A DNA stretch of 64,000 nt from Geminicoccus sp035556675 (GTDB lineage: Bacteria > Pseudomonadota > Alphaproteobacteria > Geminicoccales > Geminicoccaceae). Position numbers and translations under genes: made by a program. Under the pieces are notes generated by a model. The model ran no database searches. It was not told where the DNA came from and saw nothing but the letters and a program-made list of their open reading frames with translations. This document shows positions 44,930 to 55,594 of the stretch, in pieces; within the stretch, counting starts at the first letter, position 1, and every line of letters begins with the position of its first letter. The stretch is taken from assembly GCF_035556675.1 (NCBI RefSeq), contig NZ_DATMFZ010000076.1, forward strand, positions 9,237 through 73,236. The letters are read 5' to 3'.

Positions 44930-46306
44930 ATGCAGTTCCTCGATCCGCGACGTGACCAGCCGGTGCGCATCCGGCCCCTGCCAGGCCTGATGCAGATCGG
45001 CCGGCGCGGCCTGCTCGGTGCGGGTGCCGCCGGCCTTCTGCTCGGTGCCGGCGGCAAGGCGTTCGGCCAGCTCGCGGTCGACATCACCCAGGGCGTGGTC
45101 GAGCCGATCCCGATCGCGATCAGCCCGTTCGCGGCCGGCGGCGGCCAGTCGGCGACGCTGGCCGGCCAGATCCCCGACGTGATCTCGGCGAACCTGGACG
45201 GCTCCGGCCTGTTCCGCACCATCGACCGGCAGGCCTACATCCAGGGACCCGAGGAGCTGCGCGGCCTGCCGCGCTTTGCCGACTGGCGGCAGATCAACGC
45301 CCAGGCGCTGGTGAGCGGCGTGGTGGAGGAGACGCCGGCCGGGATCGGGGTCGAGTTCCGCCTGTGGGACGTCCTGGGCGGCCAGCAGATGACCGGTCTG
45401 CGCATCGACGCGCCGGCCGCCTCGTGGCGGCGCATCGCGCACCGCATCTCGGACGCGATCTACGAGCGGATCACCGGCGAGAAGGGCTATTTCGACACGC
45501 GCATCGTCTATGTCAGCGAGACCGGGCCCAAGGCCAAGCGGATCACCCGCATCGCATTGATGGACCAGGACGGGGCCAATCATCGCTTCCTGACCGACGG
45601 ACGCGAGCTCACCTTCGGCCCACGCTTCTCGCCGGACGGCCGGCGGGTCGCCTACCTGCTCTACCGGGGCATGCGGCCCAGGGTCTACATGCGCGACATC
45701 GAGGGCGGCCGGGAGCAGGTGCTGATCGACACGCCCGGGATGAACTTCGCGCCGCGCTTCTCGCCGGACGGGCAGACCGCGCTGGTCACCGTCAACGAGG
45801 ACGGCGACTTCAACATCGTGGCGGTTGACCTCGCCACCCGGCAGCAGCGCCGGATCACCAGCGGCGGCGGCATCTCCACCTCGCCGTCCTTCTCGCCGGA
45901 CGGAAGCCGTATCGTGTTCAACAGCGACCGCTCCGGCCGGCCGCACCTGTTCGTGACCAGTGCCCAGGGCGGACCGGCGGAGCGGATCTCCTACGGCGAC
46001 GGCCAGTATGGCAGCCCTGCCTGGTCGCCGCGCGGCGACCTGATCGCGTTCGTCAACATCAAGCAGCGCTATTTCCATATCGGTGTGATGCGCCCCGATG
46101 GTAGTGACGAGCGGCTGATCACGCGGAGCTGGCAGGACGAGGCACCGACCTGGGCACCCAATGGCCGTGTCGTCATCTTTCAGCGGACCGAGCCTGGCGG
46201 AACAACCAAGCGGCTCTACGCCATCGATGTCTCCGGATACAATGAACGTCTGGTGCCGACACCTCTGGATGCTTCAGATCCCGATTGGTCCGGCTTGCTT
46301 CCTTAA
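44930..46306 (+). CDS. tolB: Tol-Pal system beta-propeller protein TolB
   Basis: About 458 residues. The ATG at 44930, or GTG at 44927, follows a GGGAGG site; the ATG at 44891 lacks one and would add 13 residues. The N-terminus has a twin-arginine-like signal ('GRRGLLGAGAAGLLLGAGGKAFG'). Then the TolB N-domain and a six-bladed propeller with the repeated 'FSPDG' blade motifs at 45631, 45760 and 45892. Periplasmic TolB binds Pal and competes with peptidoglycan. Confidence 0.96.
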   Translation: MQFLDPRRDQPVRIRPLPGLMQIGRRGLLGAGAAGLLLGAGGKAFGQLAVDITQGVVEPIPIAISPFAAGGGQSATLAGQIPDVISANLDGSGLFRTIDRQAYIQGPEELRGLPRFADWRQINAQALVSGVVEETPAGIGVEFRLWDVLGGQQMTGLRIDAPAASWRRIAHRISDAIYERITGEKGYFDTRIVYVSETGPKAKRITRIALMDQDGANHRFLTDGRELTFGPRFSPDGRRVAYLLYRGMRPRVYMRDIEGGREQVLIDTPGMNFAPRFSPDGQTALVTVNEDGDFNIVAVDLATRQQRRITSGGGISTSPSFSPDGSRIVFNSDRSGRPHLFVTSAQGGPAERISYGDGQYGSPAWSPRGDLIAFVNIKQRYFHIGVMRPDGSDERLITRSWQDEAPTWAPNGRVVIFQRTEPGGTTKRLYAIDVSGYNERLVPTPLDASDPDWSGLLP

Positions 46307-46411
46307 TCAATTGACAGTAGAAGATCCGGCATGGTCGCAGTCACGGCACTGGCCGTGGTTCGTCCGCGCGCCATGAACTGTCGCGGCGCCAAGTCGTCCT
46401 GGGAACTACCG

Positions 46412-46915
46412 ATGAAGCTCTCTCTCCTTCCGGTCGCTGCGACGGCCCTGCTGCTCGCGGCCTGCAGCTCGACCCCGTCCTCGGATGAGACCGCCGGTGC
46501 CGGCGGCATGACCACCAGCGACGCCTCCTCGCTGACCAGTGGCCCGGTGGCCGGCAGCCAAGCCGACCTCGAGCAGAATGTCGGTGACCGCGTCTATTTC
46601 GGCTTCGACAGCTCGACCCTGGACGAGACCGCACGGAGCACACTACAGCGCCAGGCGACCTGGCTGCAGCAGTTTCCCTCGGTCTCGGCGACCGTCGAGG
46701 GCCATACCGACGAACGCGGCACCCGCGAGTACAACCTCGCCCTCGGTGAGCGGCGCGCCTCGGCGGCGGCCCGCTATTTGTCCAGCCTGGGCGTGCCGGA
46801 GAGCCGGCTGATGACCATCTCCTACGGCAAGGACCGGCCGGCCGATCCCGGCAGCTCCGAGGAGGCCTGGGCGCTGAACCGCCGAGCGGTTACGGTGATC
46901 AACGCCACCAACTGA
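46412..46915 (+). CDS. pal: Peptidoglycan-associated lipoprotein Pal
   Basis: 167 residues from the ATG at 46412, preceded by GGGA. Lipobox 'LLLAACSS' gives an outer-membrane lipoprotein. OmpA-like domain (about 60-165): 'VYFGFDSSTLDE', 'VEGHTDERGTREYNLALGERRA' and 'SYGKDRP', with the Asp and Arg that bind the diaminopimelate stem peptide. An isolated TTGACA at 46311-46316 could belong to an internal promoter, but no -10 is seen. Confidence 0.97.
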   Translation: MKLSLLPVAATALLLAACSSTPSSDETAGAGGMTTSDASSLTSGPVAGSQADLEQNVGDRVYFGFDSSTLDETARSTLQRQATWLQQFPSVSATVEGHTDERGTREYNLALGERRASAAARYLSSLGVPESRLMTISYGKDRPADPGSSEEAWALNRRAVTVINATN

Positions 46916-46984
46916 CCGTGGCAGGGGTGCCGGCGCTGCCGGCCGCGGCACTCCGCTTCGACCCGCCGGCGCCATGGGGAAAGG

Positions 46985-47812
46985 ATGCGGGTGGCTGCAT
47001 CGAGGCCGGTCTTGTTGTTGGCGCTGTTCCTGTCGGCCTGGTCGAGCACGGTGCTTGCCCAGGCTGCCGACCCCCGGATGATCGCCGACCTGGAGGCACG
47101 GATCCTCCGGCTGGAGGAGGAAGTCCGCCAGCTGCGCGGGCGGGCCGAGGAGGCTGAGTACCTGGCGCGCGCGGCTGCCCAGCGGATGGACCGGCTGGTG
47201 GCCGACATCGACGCGCGCCTGCGCGGCGTGGAGCCGGGCTCCGAGGCGGCCGCACCGGATGCCGGTGGCGCCGTCCAGCCGATGGCCCAGCCAGCTCCCC
47301 AGGTGGCGGCACCCTCGCCCAGCCAGCCGGGCGTGCTCGGCACCCTTCCGGATGATACGCTGGCCGCCTTGCCGGCCCCGCCGCCCGAGCCGCCGGCACC
47401 CGATGGCACGGCCGCCGTGTCGGGCTCGCCGCGCGACCGCTTCGATGCCGGCATGGCCAGGGTCAAGGCCGGGGATTGGAGCGGGGCGGAGGCCGCGTTC
47501 GCCTCGGTCGTCGCCAGTGCCCCGGACGATCCGCTGGCCCCCAATGCCGCCTACTGGCAGGCTGAGACCTATTATGCCCGCCAGCAATGGCCGCAGGCGG
47601 CCGCGAGCTTTGCCCGCAATGTCGGTACCTATGGCGACGATGCGGTCCGGGCACCGGACAATGTCCTCAAGCTCGGCATGTCGCTGGCGCGCATGGGCGA
47701 CCGGCAGAAGGCCTGCGCCACCTTCGCCGAGTTCGACCGCCGCTATGCCAAGGCGCCGGTGGCGCTGAAGCAGATGGCCGGCCGCGAGAAGAGCAACGCC
47801 GGCTGCAGCTGA
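46985..47812 (+). CDS. cpoB: Cell division coordinator CpoB (YbgF)
   Basis: 275 residues. A signal peptide (cleaved near 26, 'VLAQA') is followed by a coiled coil (about 30-75, 'LEARILRLEEEVRQLRGRAEEAE'), a Pro/Ala linker, and three TPRs (about 150-270: 'RFDAGMARVKAGDWSGAEAAF', 'AAYWQAETYYARQQW', 'VLKLGMSLARMGD'). It links Tol energetics to peptidoglycan synthesis at the septum. Last of the tol-pal genes. Confidence 0.94.
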   Translation: MRVAASRPVLLLALFLSAWSSTVLAQAADPRMIADLEARILRLEEEVRQLRGRAEEAEYLARAAAQRMDRLVADIDARLRGVEPGSEAAAPDAGGAVQPMAQPAPQVAAPSPSQPGVLGTLPDDTLAALPAPPPEPPAPDGTAAVSGSPRDRFDAGMARVKAGDWSGAEAAFASVVASAPDDPLAPNAAYWQAETYYARQQWPQAAASFARNVGTYGDDAVRAPDNVLKLGMSLARMGDRQKACATFAEFDRRYAKAPVALKQMAGREKSNAGCS

Positions 47813-47852
47813 ACAGCCGCCGGCGCTGGACGGCAGGGCGTTCGCGGTGGCG

Positions 47853-48836
47853 ATGGAGGGACTGGGCCCGTTCGAGCCACGCCCCAGGATCGGCATCGCC
47901 CTGTCCGGCGGTGCGGACAGCGTCTGCCTGACCCTCCTGGCCCACGACTGGGCAACGGCACGGGGTGGCGATCTTCATGCCTTTCTGGTCGACCATCGGC
48001 TGCGGGCCGATTCCACGGCCGAGGCAGCCCTGGTCGCAGAGCGCATGGCGTCCCGGGGGGTGCCGGTCACGGTGCTGCCATGGCAGCACGGGCCGGTCGG
48101 CAGCCGGATCCAGGAACGCGCCCGTCAGGCCCGCTATGCGCTCCTGGAGGAGGCCGTGGCCGGCTGGGGCGGCCTGCACCTCCTGCTCGGCCACCATGCC
48201 GACGACCAGGCCGAGACTGTGGCGATGCGCCGCGCCCGCGGCAGCGGCGGGGTCGGCCTGAGCGGCATGGCGGCGATCGTGGAGCGGCCTCAGCTCCGCC
48301 TGCTCCGCCCGCTCCTGGCCTGGCCCAAGCGCAGCCTGATCGACTGGCTGCGCAGGGCCGGCATCGCCTGGGTCGAGGATCCCAGCAACGCGGACCCGCG
48401 CTTTGCCCGCGCCCTGCTGCGTGCCCGGGGCGCCGCCGCCGGCCTCGCCCCGGACCCGGCGGTCCGCCAGGAGCGGGCGGCCGTGGCGGCTGCCTTCCTG
48501 GCGCGCCATGCCGAGCCCGATCCGACCCGCCGCCTGCAGTTCCCGCGCTCAGCCTTCCGCGCCCTGCCGGTCGAGATCGGCTGCCATCTCCTGGGCACGA
48601 TCCTGGCGGCCCTGGCGGAGCGGCCCTATCCGCCGCGCGCCCGGGCACTCGCCCGGCTGCAGGCGGTGCTGGCCGGGACGGAGGCCGGTGCGGCGACGCT
48701 CGGCGGCTGCATGGTACGCTTTGGCCCGCGCTGGATCCGGCTGCGCCCTGAGCGGGAGCTGCCCCTGCCATGGCAGCCGCCCGTGCCGCTGGCCCCGGCA
48801 CCGTTCGCCGCGGCAGCGGAACTGGCACCGGGCTGA
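47853..48836 (+). CDS. tilS: tRNA(Ile)-lysidine synthase
   Basis: 327 residues from the ATG at 47853 (a GTG at 47847 is possible). PP-loop 'GIALSGGADSVCLTLL' (about 13-28), 'HHADDQAETVAMRRARGSG' and 'WVEDPSNADPRFAR' are TilS signatures. Converts cytidine 34 of tRNA-Ile(CAU) to lysidine so that it reads AUA. The C-terminal domain is short compared with E. coli. Precedes ftsH, a widespread linkage. Confidence 0.95.
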   Translation: MEGLGPFEPRPRIGIALSGGADSVCLTLLAHDWATARGGDLHAFLVDHRLRADSTAEAALVAERMASRGVPVTVLPWQHGPVGSRIQERARQARYALLEEAVAGWGGLHLLLGHHADDQAETVAMRRARGSGGVGLSGMAAIVERPQLRLLRPLLAWPKRSLIDWLRRAGIAWVEDPSNADPRFARALLRARGAAAGLAPDPAVRQERAAVAAAFLARHAEPDPTRRLQFPRSAFRALPVEIGCHLLGTILAALAERPYPPRARALARLQAVLAGTEAGAATLGGCMVRFGPRWIRLRPERELPLPWQPPVPLAPAPFAAAAELAPG

Positions 48837-48845
48837 GCGTGGATC

Positions 48846-48875
48846 TTGCTTCACTCGCCAGCTCACTTATGTTCA
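48846..48875 (+). promoter_or_regulatory. Likely RpoH (heat-shock) promoter of ftsH
   Basis: TTG at 48846-48848, 17 bases, then CTTATGTTCA at 48866-48875. The alphaproteobacterial RpoH pattern, quoted from memory, is TTG-N17-CyTATnTnnG; all core positions agree and only the last G is off by one. It starts ten bases after the tilS stop, giving about 60 bases of leader before the ftsH GTG. Heat-shock control of ftsH is well established. Confidence 0.5.
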
Positions 48876-48943
48876 GCCTACTCGCGGTGTTCTGCCACGC
48901 TCGGGCAAGGCAGGACGCTCCGCACCGCACGAGGCACGGCTAC

Positions 48944-50890
<1,947 letters not shown>

Positions 50891-50952
50891 GCCAGCCTGG
50901 CAGCCAATCGAAGGGACAGAGGGAGCCGGCGACGGCTCCCTTTGCATATGGG

Positions 50953-51984
50953 ATGACTGCTCGAACCTATCTGGAGCCGCTCTGTTTCCTGTCCGGTCCG
51001 GCCGCCGCCGCAGCGATCGCCGCGGGCAGCGGGCTGCCGTTCGGCGCCGACCGGGCCTTCCTCCACGCCCGCCTGTTCCGGCGGGACGGCGACGACGTGA
51101 CGGAGCGGCTGGTGGCGGCACCGGCGCTGCATGGCTCCGCGGAGCTGGCCCCGGCGCTGGCGGGCTTGGCGGCACCGGTCGGGCCCCTGCGCATCATGGG
51201 GATCGTGAACGTCACGCCGGACAGCTTCTCCGATGGCGGGCGCTGGCTCGACGAGGAGCAGGCGATCACCCACGGGCTGAGCCTCGCCGAGGCCGGGGCG
51301 GATATCCTGGACGTGGGCGGCGAGAGCACCAGGCCCGGCTCCCTGCCGGTGCCGGTCGAGGAGGAGATCCGGCGGGTCGTGGGCGTAGTAAGCGCCCTGG
51401 CTGGCCGAGGGCTGATCGTCTCGATCGACACGCGCAATGCGGCGACCATGGCGGCGGCACTGGCCGCCGGTGCTGCGATCGTCAACGACGTGACCGCGCT
51501 GCGCCACGATCCCGGTGCGATGCGGGTAGTGGCCGATGCCGGCTGCCCGGTCGTGCTGATGCACAGCCAGGGTGAGCCCCAGACGATGCAGGTCGATCCG
51601 CGCTATCGACGCGCCTGCCTGGACGTGTTCGACCATCTGGCCGATCGGGTCGCGGCCTGCCTGGATGCGGGCATCGCCCGAGAGCGGATCATCCTCGATC
51701 CAGGCCTGGGCTTCGGCAAGCTCGCCACCCACAGCCTGGACGTGCTCCAGCACCTGGCATTGCTGCGCACGCTGGGCTGCCCGGTCCTGCTGGGTGCCTC
51801 GCGCAAGAGCATGATCGCCAAGGTGAGCGGCGAGAAGGACCTGCCACCGGCCGAGCGCCTGCCGGGCTCGCTCGCCCTGGCGCAGGCCGGTGTGGCGCGC
51901 GGGGCCAGCATCGTGCGGGTGCATGACGTGGCCGAGACCCGCCAGGCCCTGGCTCTGGCGGAGGCGGTCGACACGGCAGCCTGA
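50953..51984 (+). CDS. folP: Dihydropteroate synthase
   Basis: 343 residues. The TIM barrel starts near residue 78 with 'IMGIVNVTPDSFSDGG' and 'ADILDVGGESTRPGS', the pterin-phosphate and pABA loops; 'GASRKSMIAK' is the conserved Lys-Ser-Arg region. Joins pABA to the pterin pyrophosphate in folate synthesis. The 75-residue N-terminal extension is longer than in E. coli but usual in alphaproteobacteria. Commonly follows ftsH, though no glmM follows here. Confidence 0.96.
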   Translation: MTARTYLEPLCFLSGPAAAAAIAAGSGLPFGADRAFLHARLFRRDGDDVTERLVAAPALHGSAELAPALAGLAAPVGPLRIMGIVNVTPDSFSDGGRWLDEEQAITHGLSLAEAGADILDVGGESTRPGSLPVPVEEEIRRVVGVVSALAGRGLIVSIDTRNAATMAAALAAGAAIVNDVTALRHDPGAMRVVADAGCPVVLMHSQGEPQTMQVDPRYRRACLDVFDHLADRVAACLDAGIARERIILDPGLGFGKLATHSLDVLQHLALLRTLGCPVLLGASRKSMIAKVSGEKDLPPAERLPGSLALAQAGVARGASIVRVHDVAETRQALALAEAVDTAA

Positions 51985-52005
51985 TCGAAAAGGTCGGGGG
52001 CGGTA

Positions 52006-52629
52006 CTAGTCGGGCTTGGGGTGGAAGTCGGTCTGCCGCTGCAGCTTCTCCTGGAGGAAGCTGCCTTCACCCAGGAGCACCTCGCCGGCGGCGACCCGCA
52101 GGCCGCGGGCCGTGCCGTGGCCCTTGAGCACGCCGCCGCGCAGGTCCGGGTCGGGCTCGGCAAAGGACCGGCCGTCGCCCAGCTCGCAACTGTCGACCGT
52201 GATGCCACCCAGCACCTGGCTGCCGGAGCCCAGCCGGCTCAGGCCGAACACCGCGACCCCGCCGACATAGCGCCCGCCATCGCCGATCCGGATGTCGGCG
52301 TCCGGCCGGTTGGTACGGGCCACGAAGCCGCCCTCGCCAAACTGGTTGCCATGGCCGATCCGGATCGGGCCGGTGGCGGCGACGATCACCGTGCCCGTGC
52401 AGAACCGGTTGCGGTCGCCGATGGAAAGCGGCGCGCCGGCCCTTGCCTCCAGCACGACCGAGGGATGGAACAGGTTGCCGGTGCCGATCGTGACGAAGCG
52501 GGAGATCAGCACCGAGAATGGGTCGGGGACGATGTTGCCGCCCTCGATCAGCCGGACGGTGTCGCGCACGCTCAGATAGCCCCCGGCGGTGCGGGCACGG
52601 TCGATCAGGGTCAGCAGATCCTCGTTCAT
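52006..52629 (-). CDS. Left-handed beta-helix (hexapeptide) protein, dynactin-p27-like pattern
   Basis: 207 residues from the ATG at 52629, after AAGGAG. Repeating imperfect hexapeptides form the left-handed beta-helix from about 40 to 165: 'VTIGTGNLFHPSVVLEARAG', 'LSIGDRNRFCTGTVIVA', 'IRIGHGNQFGEGGFVAR', 'IRIGDGGRYVGGVAVFG', 'SRLGSGSQVLGG'. No acyltransferase catalytic His context is recognisable. The order of segments resembles eukaryotic dynactin p25/p27 subunits, which share this fold. The N-terminal 40 residues are helical and novel to me. The function is unknown. Confidence 0.7.
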   Translation of the reverse strand: MNEDLLTLIDRARTAGGYLSVRDTVRLIEGGNIVPDPFSVLISRFVTIGTGNLFHPSVVLEARAGAPLSIGDRNRFCTGTVIVAATGPIRIGHGNQFGEGGFVARTNRPDADIRIGDGGRYVGGVAVFGLSRLGSGSQVLGGITVDSCELGDGRSFAEPDPDLRGGVLKGHGTARGLRVAAGEVLLGEGSFLQEKLQRQTDFHPKPD

Positions 52630-52778
52630 CACCGGCTCCTTCGTCCCTTGGGCGAGGATCGGCCGGATTGCCGCCAGGGTGCCAGCGAGATCTCCCCAAG
52701 CGAGATCCGGATGATCCGGATAGATGGTGGGCGCTGGCAGGGGCGGGATCAATCCGTACCGGCGCCGCGGCCATCCGG

Positions 52779-53180
52779 TCAGCCGTCGCCCAACTCCAGG
52801 ATCTTCTGCCAGTGGCTGTCCTCGACCGGCATGACCGAGAGCCGGGACTGGCGGATGAGCGCGATGCCGGCCAGGGCCGGCTCCGCCTTGATCCTTGCCA
52901 GCGGCACTTCCCTTGCCAGCGGGCGCAGGGGCTTGACCCGGACCAGGCACCAGGGCGGGTGGTCCGGGTCGTCATACCAGGTGCGGGACACGGTCATGAT
53001 GCCGAGCACGGCCGGCTGCACCACCGAGCGGTAGAAGAACACCTCCTCGCCCAGGGCCATGCTGCGCATGTTGCGGGCCGCCTGGTGGTTGCGCACGCCG
53101 CCCCATTCGGTCTCGCCATCCGCAACCAGCCGGTCCCAGCTATAGTCCCCGGGCTCGGTCTTCATCAGCCAGTGCGCCAT
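52779..53180 (-). CDS. EVE-domain protein
   Basis: 133 residues from the ATG at 53180. EVE (PUA-like) domain: 'AHWLMKTEPGDYSWDRLVADG', 'WGGVRNHQAARNMRSMALGEEVFFYRS' and 'GIMTVSRTWYDD'. EVE domains recognise modified bases and are found alone, as here, or fused in restriction systems. It follows the YciI-like gene by 8 bp; that pairing is frequent in alphaproteobacteria. Confidence 0.92.
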   Translation of the reverse strand: MAHWLMKTEPGDYSWDRLVADGETEWGGVRNHQAARNMRSMALGEEVFFYRSVVQPAVLGIMTVSRTWYDDPDHPPWCLVRVKPLRPLAREVPLARIKAEPALAGIALIRQSRLSVMPVEDSHWQKILELGDG

Positions 53181-53188
53181 GGACGGGC

Positions 53189-53476
53189 TCAGCCGATCCA
53201 GCTGCCCAGGGCCGGCCGGTAGGGTGTCACGGTGAACGAGGCGAACACGCCTTCCTTGGTGAACGGGTCGTCCTTGGCGAAGGCCTCGGCGGCCGCCCGG
53301 TCGGGTGCCTCGATCACCAGCATGCTGCCGATCGGGTCGCCCTTGTCGTCCAGGATCGCGCCGCCGACCTTGATCATGTCCTGCTTGCCCTGCAGATAGG
53401 CCAGATGGGTCGGCCGGATCTCGAGCCGGCGGGACAGGGCGCCGGGCTTGTCTTCGGCGCGGATGATGAAGAGCAT
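53189..53476 (-). CDS. YciI-family protein
   Basis: 95 residues from the ATG at 53476, behind CGGAG. Small ferredoxin-like fold: 'MLFIIRAEDKPGALSRRLEIRPTHLAYL', 'GGAILDDKGDPIGSMLVIEAP' and 'AFAKDDPFTKEGVFAS'. The His-Asp pair typical of YciI is present. The biochemical role is unsettled. Co-transcribed with the EVE gene. Confidence 0.92.
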   Translation of the reverse strand: MLFIIRAEDKPGALSRRLEIRPTHLAYLQGKQDMIKVGGAILDDKGDPIGSMLVIEAPDRAAAEAFAKDDPFTKEGVFASFTVTPYRPALGSWIG

Positions 53477-54437
53477 GTCGATCTCCGAGACGGGTCCATC
53501 CGTGCGGACCATTGGCACGGTCGCGCCCGGCCGTCACCCCGACACCGTGGCGGACAGGGCGGCGAGTCGCCGGGCTGGCACGCTGGTCGGCCTGGGCGCC
53601 ATCCTGCTCTGGGCAACGCTGGCGCCCTTGGGCGTGGCGGTGGGCGGGGTGCCGCCCTTCCTCCTGACGGGAGCCGCCTTCCTGATCGGCGGGCTGTTCC
53701 TGCTCCTGGCCCTGCCGCTGCGCGGCCGGCCGCTGTCTGCCGGCTTTCGCGCGAGTCCGGTCGCCTGGGCGATCGGGGTAGGCGGCTTCTTCGGCTACCA
53801 CGCGGTCTATTTCAGCGCGCTGCAACTGCTCCCGCCGGTCGACGCGCTGCTGGTGATCAATCTCTGGCCGCTGCTGATCGTGCTGTTCTCGGCTCTCCTG
53901 CCGGGCGAGCGGCTCCTGCCGCGCCATCTGGTGGGCGCGCTGCTGGGCCTGGCCGGCACCAGCCTGATCGTGCTGGGGCGCGGCGAGATCGGCGGAGGCG
54001 GCAGCCTGGGCGGTTGGGCCTGTGCCGTGGCCGCAGCGCTGATCTGGTCCGGCTACTCGATCCTGAACCGGCGCTTTGCCGCCGGCACCCCGTCCGAGGC
54101 GGTGGTGGGCTTCTGCCTCGTCACTGCGCTGCTCTCGCTGCTCACCGGGCTGCTGATCGAGTCGCCCGCCCTGCCGGAGGGCTGGGGCTGGCCGGCCCTG
54201 CTCCTGCTGGGCCTGGGGCCGGTGGGCCTGGCCTTCCTGCTCTGGGACCGCGGCACCAAGACCGGCGACATCCGGTTCCTGGGGGCAGCCGCCTATGCCG
54301 GGCCGCTGATCGGTACGCTGCTTCTGCTGCTCATGGGCCAGGCCGAGCCGACCTGGCAGTTGCTGCTCGCGGCCGTGCTGATCGTGGGCGGCTCGCTCCT
54401 GGCTTCGGGACGCCTGCTGGGCCGGTCCAGGTCCTGA
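53475..54437 (+). CDS. EamA/DMT-family transporter
   Basis: About 320 residues with ten predicted membrane helices in two EamA repeats ('LGAILLWATLAPLGVAVGGVPPFLLTGAAFLIGG' and 'WACAVAAALIWSGYSILNRRFA'). Exports small metabolites or amino acids; the substrate is unknown. The first ATG at 53475 overlaps the divergent YciI start, so the true start may be a later GTG at 53547, close to the first helix. Neither has a strong ribosome site. Confidence 0.85.
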   Translation: MSISETGPSVRTIGTVAPGRHPDTVADRAASRRAGTLVGLGAILLWATLAPLGVAVGGVPPFLLTGAAFLIGGLFLLLALPLRGRPLSAGFRASPVAWAIGVGGFFGYHAVYFSALQLLPPVDALLVINLWPLLIVLFSALLPGERLLPRHLVGALLGLAGTSLIVLGRGEIGGGGSLGGWACAVAAALIWSGYSILNRRFAAGTPSEAVVGFCLVTALLSLLTGLLIESPALPEGWGWPALLLLGLGPVGLAFLLWDRGTKTGDIRFLGAAAYAGPLIGTLLLLLMGQAEPTWQLLLAAVLIVGGSLLASGRLLGRSRS

Positions 54438-54441
54438 GGCC

Positions 54442-55044
54442 TCAGCCGGCGGGCCGGGTCGCGACGAAGCTCGGCCGCCGCTCCATCTCGGCGTGCCAGG
54501 CAGCGAGCTTCGGCGCCCCGTCGCGCCAGGCGATGCCGGGATGGCGGATGTCCAGATAGGTGAGCGCCACGGCCAGCGCGATCGCATCCAGCCTAGCACC
54601 GCTGCCGAACGAAGCGAGGTCCGCCTCGGCCGCGGCCACGGCACGCAGGTTCAGGTCGCGCTGCTTGTCGATGAAGGCCTGGGAGCGCTCGCCATCCGGG
54701 CGGATGCTCTCCTGTCGGGCCGCCACCGCCGCATCCATCATGCCGTCGGCAAGGGCCGCCCGGGTGAGCACGCCGAAGCGCTCGGCACCCTCCGGGACCA
54801 GGCTCGGGCCCTGGCCCAGGCTGTCCAGATAGGCGCAGATCACCGGGCTGTCGTAGATGGCGGTGCCGTCGTCCAGCAGCAGCGTCGGCACCTTGGCCAG
54901 CGGGTTCTTCGCCACCACCAGCGGGTCCTGGAACAGGGCCGTGGGCACGGTAGGTGCGGTGATGGTGAGGTCCAGCCCCTTCTCCAGGGCGACGATGTGG
55001 GCCTTGCGGCCGAACGGGCTCAGGGCCAGGGTGATCAACTGCAT
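54442..55044 (-). CDS. Glutathione S-transferase family protein
   Basis: 200 residues from the ATG at 55044. Thioredoxin-like N-domain 'QLITLALSPFGRKAHIVALEKGL' with Ser at the catalytic position, cis-Pro in 'LAKVPTLLLDDGTAIYDSPVICAYLD', and a helical C-domain from about 85. Resembles YibF-type GSTs. Conjugates or reduces with glutathione; the substrate is unknown. Convergent with the EamA gene, 4 bp apart. Confidence 0.92.
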   Translation of the reverse strand: MQLITLALSPFGRKAHIVALEKGLDLTITAPTVPTALFQDPLVVAKNPLAKVPTLLLDDGTAIYDSPVICAYLDSLGQGPSLVPEGAERFGVLTRAALADGMMDAAVAARQESIRPDGERSQAFIDKQRDLNLRAVAAAEADLASFGSGARLDAIALAVALTYLDIRHPGIAWRDGAPKLAAWHAEMERRPSFVATRPAG

Positions 55045-55089
55045 GAAGCGCCTCCGCGGATGCGCCGCAGGGATGCCATGCCGCAAGGC

Positions 55090-55542
55090 TCAGTTGAAGA
55101 GCTCGTCCACGCCCAAAAAGTCGCCGCCGCCCAGCACCATGGCGTAGCGCAGGCCCTTAGCGATGCCGACCAGGACGATGAAGGGGACGAGATGGACCCG
55201 CAGCGTGCCGGCCGCGATCGAGAGCGCGTCGCCGACACCCGGCAGCCAGGTCAGGAGCAGAGCGGGCTTGCCCCATTTGTTGAACCAGCCCTGGGCCTTG
55301 GCCAGCTTCTCCGGGCCCACCGGGAACCACTTGCGATCCTGGAAGCGCAGGATCGCGGTGCCCATCCACCAGGAGACCACGGAGCCCGCGACGTTGCCGA
55401 TCGTGGCCACGGTCCAGATCGCCCAAAGCCCGATGCCCTGGGTCATCAGGCCCAGCATCACCACCTCGGAGCTGCCGGGCAGGATGGTGGCCGAGCTGAA
55501 GGCGCTGAGAAACAGGCCGGCCAGAAGTACCAGTTCGCTCAC
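55090..55542 (-). CDS. yqaA: YqaA-family (DedA-like) membrane protein
   Basis: 150 residues, four to five membrane segments. VTT/DedA-related: 'FLSAFSSATILPGSSEVVMLGLM', 'VATIGNVAGSVVSWWMGTAILRF' and 'FNKWGKPALLLTWLPGVGDALSIAAGTLR', the last with the conserved Gly-Asp loop of DedA transporters. Probably affects envelope lipids or undecaprenyl phosphate recycling, by family analogy. Upstream of the GST gene on the same strand. Confidence 0.88.
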   Translation of the reverse strand: MSELVLLAGLFLSAFSSATILPGSSEVVMLGLMTQGIGLWAIWTVATIGNVAGSVVSWWMGTAILRFQDRKWFPVGPEKLAKAQGWFNKWGKPALLLTWLPGVGDALSIAAGTLRVHLVPFIVLVGIAKGLRYAMVLGGGDFLGVDELFN

Positions 55543-55594
55543 GAGGTCATTCTCCGCGGCCGCCCATGAGCGGCGGCGGCCAGGTCAGGTCCGA

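Noticed and set aside
46311..46338. TTGACA before pal as an internal promoter
   Set aside because: The bases at the -10 distance (GGTCGC) do not fit.
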